A stretch of 10,290 bases of DNA from Actinomycetes bacterium (GTDB taxonomy: Bacteria > Actinomycetota > CADDZG01 > JAHWKV01): contig JAJCYF010000076.1 in assembly GCA_029263035.1 (NCBI GenBank), positions 1 to 10,290 on the forward strand. The letters run 5' to 3'. A program made the translations under genes and the position numbers. This document shows, piece after piece, positions 6,396 to 10,290 of the stretch (position 1 is the first letter of the stretch; each line of letters begins with the position of its first letter). A model generated the notes under the pieces. It saw nothing but the letters and a program-made list of their open reading frames with translations. It did not search any database and had not been told where the DNA came from.

Positions 6396-7811
6396 GTGAC
6401 CGAGAGCAATGACCGCAGCCAACTCACACTGTGGGCCTTGGACGGCGCCCAACCGGTGAATCCGGAAAAGCCTGTCCAAGAGCGGACGCCCTCGTCGGCA
6501 CAAGTCGAAACCAACCTTCGCCCGCCCAAAGCAACCGGGCTGTGGGACAAAGCGTTCTCCACAGCCAACCTGCAAAGGGCGCTGCATCGAGTCGTGGCTA
6601 ACCGGGGAGCACCCGGCGTTGACGGGATCGAAGTCAAACAGCTTGCAAGCGACTTCGACACCATCTGGCCGACTACCCGCAAAAGCCTCGATGAGGGCAC
6701 CTACCGCCCCGCTCCCGTCCGCCGGGTTGAGATCCCCAAGCCGGACGGCGGAACAAGGCAACTGGGGGTGCCGACCGTACTGGACCGCCTGATCCAACAG
6801 GCGCTGCTCCAGGTGCTGGTCGAGGTCTTCGACCCGCTGTTCTCGGAGTCCAGTTTTGGATTCCGTCCAAAACGCAGCGCCCACATGGCGGTCAAAGCCG
6901 CCCAGCGCTACGTCGAGGAGGGAAACGGCTGGGTAGTCGACATCGACCTCGACCGGTTCTTCGACCGGGTAAACCACGACGCCTTGATGGCACGAGTGGC
7001 GCGCAAGGTCGCAGACAAACCGGTGCTCAGGCTCATCCGACGCTACCTCGAGGCCGGGGTCATGGCCGAGGGTGTGAAGGTTGAGGCGGAGGTGGGAACC
7101 CCCCAGGGGTCACCCCTATCTCCTTTGCTGGCCAACATCATGCTCGACGACTTAGACAAAGAGATTGAGCGCCGGGGACACCGCTTCGTCCGCTACGCCG
7201 ACGACCTTCGGGTTTACGTCAAAAGCGAACGAGCGGCGGAAAGGGTACGGCTTAGCCTCACCGAGTTCATCGAGAAGCGGCTAAAGCTAAAGGTCAACCG
7301 TGACAAGTCGGGGATCGCCCCGGCGACCAAGCGGGGACTGCTCGGCTTTGGCTTTCTGAGGCGCAAGGGCAAGGTGGACATCCGGATCGACCCCAAGGCC
7401 CGCGAGGCCATGCTGGTCAAGATCCGGAACCTCACCTCCCGAACCTGGGGAATCTCGATGAACGAGCGGATCACCGTCCTCAACCGCTTCATCCGGGGAT
7501 GGTGCGCCTACTTCGCACTGGCCGACACTTCGTCGGTGTTCGACGAGTGCGACGAGCGGCTGAGGCGGCGGTTAAGGCAGGTGAGCTGGAAGCAGTGGAA
7601 GCGTCCCGGGAACCGTGCTCGAAACCTGCGGGCCCTGGGTATCCCAAGCCAGCAAGCTTACGAGTGGGCCAACAGCCGCCGGGGGAGCTGGCGCATTGCG
7701 GGATCAGCGCCCCTACAAAGAGCCATGCCCAACGCCTACTGGAGCAACATCGGCCTTGTCGGGTTCAAGGAGTCCTACGGCCGTGTTAGGCATGTTTGGC
7801 GAATCGCCTAG
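6396..7811 (+). CDS. ltrA: Group II intron reverse transcriptase/maturase, class C
   Basis: 471 residues from a GTG start with only a distant GGGGA upstream. It reverse-transcribes the intron RNA during retrohoming and stabilises the folded RNA for splicing. RT motifs appear in order: GAPGVDGI (71-78), RPAPVRRVEIPKPDGGTRQLG (104-124, RT2 region), SSFGFRPKRSAH (152-163), VDIDLDRFFDRVNHD (181-195, first catalytic Asp probably D184), GTPQGSPLSPLLANI (234-248) and the YADD box (267-270) with the catalytic Asp pair. Domain X (maturase) covers about 340-400, including NRFIRGWCAYF (363-373). No HNH endonuclease follows, which is usual for class C enzymes. No frameshift or missing catalytic residue is seen. 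The gene lies within intron domain IV, and its last three codons and stop overlap domain V. Confidence 0.95.
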   Translation: MTESNDRSQLTLWALDGAQPVNPEKPVQERTPSSAQVETNLRPPKATGLWDKAFSTANLQRALHRVVANRGAPGVDGIEVKQLASDFDTIWPTTRKSLDEGTYRPAPVRRVEIPKPDGGTRQLGVPTVLDRLIQQALLQVLVEVFDPLFSESSFGFRPKRSAHMAVKAAQRYVEEGNGWVVDIDLDRFFDRVNHDALMARVARKVADKPVLRLIRRYLEAGVMAEGVKVEAEVGTPQGSPLSPLLANIMLDDLDKEIERRGHRFVRYADDLRVYVKSERAAERVRLSLTEFIEKRLKLKVNRDKSGIAPATKRGLLGFGFLRRKGKVDIRIDPKAREAMLVKIRNLTSRTWGISMNERITVLNRFIRGWCAYFALADTSSVFDECDERLRRRLRQVSWKQWKRPGNRARNLRALGIPSQQAYEWANSRRGSWRIAGSAPLQRAMPNAYWSNIGLVGFKESYGRVRHVWRIA

Positions 7812-7837
7812 TGCGGACCCGCATGCTAGGTGGTGTG
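7801..7837 (+). ncRNA. Group II intron domain V (catalytic hairpin)
   Basis: Lower stem 7803-7811 pairs with 7826-7834 (9 bp including G-U pairs). A 2-nt bulge (7824-7825) follows, then a 4-bp upper stem (7812-7815 with 7820-7823) closed by the tetraloop GACC. This is the diagnostic domain V shape. The catalytic triad reads CGC (7805-7807), the form found in group IIC introns rather than AGC. The flanks GAA and GGTGGTGTG match the IIC pattern. Confidence 0.88.
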
Positions 7838-7871
7838 GGAGGGGCCAGGTCAACCCTGGCCCCTACCCGAT
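7838..7871 (+). ncRNA. Group II intron domain VI with candidate branch-point A
   Basis: GGGGCCAGG (7841-7849) pairs perfectly with CCTGGCCCC (7855-7863) around the loop TCAAC. A7865, just past the stem and 6 nt before the proposed 3' end, is the candidate branch-point adenosine. The terminal CCCGAT resembles known IIC 3' ends. Confidence 0.7.
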
Positions 7872-7875
7872 TCGG

Positions 7876-8934
7876 CTACGGCTGGGGCAACCCCGGCGGC
7901 GCGACCTCCTCCGGCGGCGCCGGCGGGGCTACCCCTTCCGGCTGGTCCGGCGGCGATGGGGCCTCCGGAGCCGGATCCGGGCTGAAGGTGGGTATCGGGA
8001 CCCCAGGGGTGTGACTCTGCGAGTTGCAGGCCAGCGCACCGTTGGCCCCGGTCAGCAGGTAGCTCTTGGGATAGGAGTGCTCCACCCCCACGCCGTCCGC
8101 CGCCTGGGGGAAGCTAAGCGCCCGTTCGCAGCCGTCGGCCCACCAGTGCTGCATCTCGCTTCGCAGGGGACGGCCGTCCTGGTCGTAGAGCAGTATCCCT
8201 TTCAACGGCGTCCCATCCGGCGCGTAGGGAAAGATGTTGGTGACCGGGCCGTGGGGAGAGTTGAGCTCGTAGTTGGGGACGGCAGGTGCGCTCACGAATG
8301 CCGGCCCGCCGGTCATCCGGTAGTCGACCTCGGAGACCAACCCCACCGTGAACATCACAAGGACGGCGTTGGCCCCGATGATCAGCCGCCGCCGCCACTT
8401 GCCGCCCGGATGCTTGCCCAGCCACACCGAGGCGACAACCGCAGCGACCACAAACCAAAAACCGAGGAAGTTGCTGCCTCCGACCGCCGGAACCGGGAAG
8501 TCGTCGGTTGAGTTGGGGGCCGCGAAAGCCGGCAGGGCAATGACCAGATAGCCGCGCAGGACCCACCACGCCGGCCGGAGCTGTGGAACGAAGTCCCGGA
8601 CCTGCACGACGTACGGCTTGCGCCACAGTTTCTGCGACAGCCTTGCCGGGCCCGACCGGCCGAGGCGGGCAACGAACGATTCCTTGGTGACCACCGGAGC
8701 GGTCCGGGGCGGGAGGTCGGCGGCCGCCCGCAGCTCGGCTGCGTACTGCTCGGGTGCGCCGAGCAGCGTGGTGAGGTCCGGCTCGTCCGCTTCGCGGTTG
8801 GCCGAGATCTCGGCGAGGTGCTGCGCCAGGTCCTCCAAAAGGTCGGTCCGCTCCTCCTCGGGGAGGTCGCTCAGCTGCTCTTTGACCGCAGCCAGGTAGG
8901 CATCGGATTCTGCGGTGGTGGTTGTAGTGGTCAT
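7876..8934 (-). CDS. HAAS (DUF1700-like) domain membrane protein
   Basis: 352 residues. The start ATG overlaps the padR stop as ATGA and has GGGAGGT 7-8 nt upstream, so the two genes are translationally coupled. Residues about 10-75 form a HAAS-type helical domain (YLAAVKEQLSDLPEEERTDL, then EDLAQHLAEI, LLGAPEQYAAELRAAADLP), a module typically encoded next to PadR regulators. Three membrane segments follow (about 122-139, 156-173 and 184-200), then an external-looking region (about 205-305) with two cysteines (C269, C303) that could form a disulfide. The tail (310-352) is Pro/Glu/Ala-rich and low in complexity. A role as a membrane sensor or partner of PadR is inferred from gene pairing; no enzymatic motif is seen. 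The stop codon lies only 4 nt from the proposed intron end, and the reading frame is not disrupted. Confidence 0.85.
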   Translation of the reverse strand: MTTTTTTAESDAYLAAVKEQLSDLPEEERTDLLEDLAQHLAEISANREADEPDLTTLLGAPEQYAAELRAAADLPPRTAPVVTKESFVARLGRSGPARLSQKLWRKPYVVQVRDFVPQLRPAWWVLRGYLVIALPAFAAPNSTDDFPVPAVGGSNFLGFWFVVAAVVASVWLGKHPGGKWRRRLIIGANAVLVMFTVGLVSEVDYRMTGGPAFVSAPAVPNYELNSPHGPVTNIFPYAPDGTPLKGILLYDQDGRPLRSEMQHWWADGCERALSFPQAADGVGVEHSYPKSYLLTGANGALACNSQSHTPGVPIPTFSPDPAPEAPSPPDQPEGVAPPAPPEEVAPPGLPQP

Positions 8935-9266
8935 GCGGCCACCTCCCTGTTGAGCTTTAGAACTTGATCGATGGAGTCGGCGAAGCCGCGCCAGGTCTTG
9001 ATGGACTCCTCCAGGACGGTGCGCCCGGCGTCGTTGATGGCGTAGTACTTGCGGTGCGGTCCCTCGTCGCTGGGGACCACGTAGGAGGTGAGGGATCCGT
9101 TCAGGTAGAGGCGGCGCAGGGTGCCGTAGACCGATGCGTCGCCGATCTCGTCAAACCCGGCCGCCCGAAGCCGGCGCAGAACGTCGTACCCGTACCCGTC
9201 CTCGTCTTTGACCACCGCCAGAACGGCGACGTCGAGGACTCCCTTCAGGAGTTGACTTACGTCCAT
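8931..9266 (-). CDS. PadR-family transcriptional regulator
   Basis: 111 residues, ATG start with GAGAGGG about 3 nt upstream. It is a compact winged-helix regulator of the short PadR type (subfamily 2): MDVSQLLKGVLDVAVLAVV opens the first helix, GYGYDVLRRLRAAGF (24-38) and ASVYGTLRRLYLNGSL (44-59) are the hallmark recognition region, and HRKYYAINDAGRTVLEE (71-87) is the wing and the start of the dimer helix. PadR proteins usually repress their own operon and respond to a ligand or stress. The next gene, overlapping by 4 nt, encodes a HAAS membrane protein, the common PadR partner. The adjacent divergent gene is glgE, so PadR might also affect it, but that is only a positional inference. Confidence 0.93.
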   Translation of the reverse strand: MDVSQLLKGVLDVAVLAVVKDEDGYGYDVLRRLRAAGFDEIGDASVYGTLRRLYLNGSLTSYVVPSDEGPHRKYYAINDAGRTVLEESIKTWRGFADSIDQVLKLNREVAA

Positions 9267-9304
9267 GAACCCTCTCTTCCCGTTTAAAGACTACTGTGGA
9301 AAGC

Positions 9305-9333
9305 AGAGTACTCCGCATAGTTGTGGTTTTCAA
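9305..9333 (-). promoter_or_regulatory. padR promoter with palindrome on the -10
   Basis: On the minus strand: -35 TTGAAA (9328-9333), a 17-nt spacer, then -10 TACTCT (9305-9310). This is a good housekeeping-sigma promoter and would give a leader of about 30 nt. The 8-bp palindrome GAGTACTC (9306-9313) covers the -10. TACT (9292-9295) and AGTA (9307-9310) also form an inverted pair 11 nt apart. Either could be an operator for autorepression by PadR. Confidence 0.6.
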
Positions 9334-9340
9334 GGGCTGC

Positions 9341-9380
9341 TGTCGGAATCCGGACAAAGATGTATCGGCACCGGACATAG
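9341..9380 (+). promoter_or_regulatory. Repeats upstream of glgE, candidate regulator sites
   Basis: In the 130-nt gap between divergent padR and glgE: an imperfect dyad TGTC-N8-GACA (9341-9356) and two direct copies of CCGGACAWAG (9350-9359 and 9371-9380) exactly 21 nt apart, about two helical turns. An inverted ATGTCCGG recurs inside glgE (9422-9429). No clear -35/-10 for glgE could be assigned. Regulatory use is inference. Confidence 0.35.
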
Positions 9381-9396
9381 GTGGTAGGAATGAAGG

Positions 9397-10290
9397 GTGA
9401 TCAATCCCATTGCCATCGAAAATGTCCGGCCGCGCACGCCCGAGGGCTTTCCGGCCAAGGCCGTAACCGGCCAGCAGGTAACCGTTTCCGCCGACATTTT
9501 CCGTGACGGCCACGACCTTCTGGCGGCCCAGGTTGTCTGGCGGGCCAAGGGAACCAAGGAGTGGCAGACGGCCCCCATGGTCCAGCTGCCCAACCACCGA
9601 TGGGAGGCCGCAATCTCCGCCGGCGAGGTGGGGCTGCACGAGTTCGTGGTCCAGGCCTGGTCCGACACCTACGCCACCTGGCGCAAGGGTGCCCTGCTGA
9701 AGCATGGGGCCGGCCAGGACATCAGCGTCGAGCTGGAGGAGGGCGCCCTCCTGGTTGAGCAGGCCGCCTCCAAGGTAAAGGGCAAAAGCCGCGGCCCTTT
9801 CGATGAGGCCGCCGAACTGCTGCGCAACAAGTACCTGCCGGTCGAGGCCCGCCTTGCCGCGATGGAGGCCGAGGAGGTACTGCCGGCCCTGCAGGCTGCC
9901 CCGGTAAAGCGGGACCTGAGCTCCTCGGCGTCGATGCCCCTGTGGGTCGATCGCCCGCGGGCCCTGTTCAGCGCATGGTACGAACTTTTCCCCCGCTCCT
10001 ACGGCGGATTCGAGGGCACCACCAAGCGCCTCGCCGCCCTGGCCGACATGGGGTTCGACGTTGTCTACCTGCCGCCCATCCACCCGATCGGAGTAACCGA
10101 CCGCAAAGGGAAGAACAACACCACCACCCCGGAGCCCGGCGACGTGGGCAGCCCGTGGGCCATCGGTTCGGCAGAGGGGGGCCACACCGCCATCGACCCC
10201 GGCCTGGGCACCTTCGAGGACTTCGCCGCGCTGGTTGAGGAGGCCAAAACCCTGGGGATGGAGATCTCCATCGACTACGCCCTGCAGTGT
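9397..10290 (+). CDS. glgE: Alpha-1,4-glucan:maltose-1-phosphate maltosyltransferase (3' partial)
   Basis: The first 298 residues of a GH13 subfamily 3 enzyme; the frame runs off the window, and full-length family members have roughly 660-700 residues. GlgE transfers maltosyl units from maltose-1-phosphate to the non-reducing end of alpha-1,4-glucan in the trehalose-to-glucan pathway, in the cytoplasm. The GTG start is the first possible one after an in-frame TGA at 9391, with AGGA 7 nt upstream. Residues 1-110 are the N-terminal beta domain (MINPIAIENVRPRTPEGFPA, SADIFRDGHD). The linker helices (about 110-165) follow, then the barrel entry: FSAWYELFPRS (191-201), VYLPPIHPIG (223-232), RKGKNN (236-241), GSPWAIG (251-257), GGHTAIDPGLGT (261-272) and DYALQC at the edge. 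The catalytic Asp and Glu lie beyond the window. It points away from glgP, 5.7 kb to the left. Confidence 0.95.
   Translation, partial: MINPIAIENVRPRTPEGFPAKAVTGQQVTVSADIFRDGHDLLAAQVVWRAKGTKEWQTAPMVQLPNHRWEAAISAGEVGLHEFVVQAWSDTYATWRKGALLKHGAGQDISVELEEGALLVEQAASKVKGKSRGPFDEAAELLRNKYLPVEARLAAMEAEEVLPALQAAPVKRDLSSSASMPLWVDRPRALFSAWYELFPRSYGGFEGTTKRLAALADMGFDVVYLPPIHPIGVTDRKGKNNTTTPEPGDVGSPWAIGSAEGGHTAIDPGLGTFEDFAALVEEAKTLGMEISIDYALQC

Larger units (their letters stand above)
5966..7871 (+). mobile_element. Group IIC intron, apparently complete
   Basis: A self-splicing retroelement of about 1.9 kb. The 5' end GTGTACGCCCGGCATGGG closely follows the known group IIC start (GUGUGCCCGGCAUGGG in the Oceanobacillus iheyensis intron, from memory). 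Further matches are the domain I block with GGACACGAAC (6103-6112), the stretch TTCTTATCCGGGGAG near 6218-6232 and AGAAGTCAGCAGAGGTCATA in 6308-6327. The open reading frame for the reverse transcriptase lies in domain IV, followed by domain V and domain VI, and the 3' end reads CTACCCGAT. It sits 3 nt after a terminator stem, the preferred target of this class. The last exon bases TTTGGC (5960-5965) can pair with GCCAAA (6034-6039) as IBS1-EBS1, supporting the 5' boundary. The 3' boundary could be 1 nt further. All parts look intact, so it may be active. Confidence 0.92.

Noticed and set aside
6312..6977. 221-residue minus-strand open frame
   Set aside because: Antisense to intron domain IV and the N-terminal half of the reverse transcriptase; no domain seen.
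6396..7811. Reverse transcriptase as part of a retron, DGR or abortive-infection system
   Set aside because: It sits inside a recognisable group IIC ribozyme with domains I, V and VI and has a maturase domain; no msr/msd, template repeat or accessory effector is present.
7615..8511. 298-residue plus-strand open frame
   Set aside because: Overlaps the 3' end of the maturase and intron domains V-VI, then runs antisense to the HAAS gene; Arg/Gly/Pro-rich shadow frame.
9151..10185. 344-residue minus-strand open frame
   Set aside because: Antisense to glgE, which has clear family motifs in every part.

Overview
The window is GC-rich DNA, except for one short stretch near the left end. Gene content suggests an actinobacterium: a DUF3417-type alpha-glucan phosphorylase, the GlgE maltosyltransferase, a PadR/HAAS pair and two Ala-rich secreted lipoproteins. 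The lineage is an inference from gene content only; no rRNA or tRNA is visible.

Layout. (a) 1-982 (+): the 3' end of an RHS/YD-repeat protein with a variable C-terminal tip, then a 68-residue two-helix membrane protein that could be its immunity partner. Base composition shifts where the tip begins. (b) 1150-3705 (-): glgP, alpha-glucan phosphorylase. (c) 3823-5585 (+): a probable operon of two lipoproteins, a type-1 copper cupredoxin and a protein made of two co-linear 189-residue helical, His-containing repeats; it closes with a hairpin terminator. (d) 5665-5962 (+): a 60-residue hydrophilic protein with a SigB/SigF-like promoter candidate and a strong, A/T-flanked, bidirectional terminator. 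(e) 5966-7871 (+): an apparently complete group IIC intron, inserted 3 nt after that terminator. It has a canonical 5' end, an intact reverse transcriptase/maturase (YADD, no HNH domain), domain V with a CGC triad and domain VI with a candidate branch-point A. (f) 7876-9266 (-): a padR-HAAS operon with an ATGA overlap, a good -35/-10 promoter and a palindrome on the -10. (g) 9397-10290 (+): the 5' part of glgE, running off the window.

How it fits together. glgP and glgE point away from each other, as in mycobacteria (Rv1328 / Rv1327c), but here about 5.7 kb of cell-envelope, regulatory and mobile DNA lies between them. GlgE polymerises maltose-1-phosphate into alpha-1,4-glucan and GlgP phosphorolyses such glucan, so the flanks are linked in metabolism while the centre looks like an inserted accessory block. 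The intron has pushed the HAAS gene about 1.9 kb away from the terminator it apparently once shared with the 60-residue gene. I see no convincing new defence system or CRISPR array. The most notable items are the intron/terminator architecture, the maturase stop codon lying inside catalytic domain V, the duplicated His-rich lipoprotein beside a cupredoxin, and the RHS tip with its small membrane neighbour.
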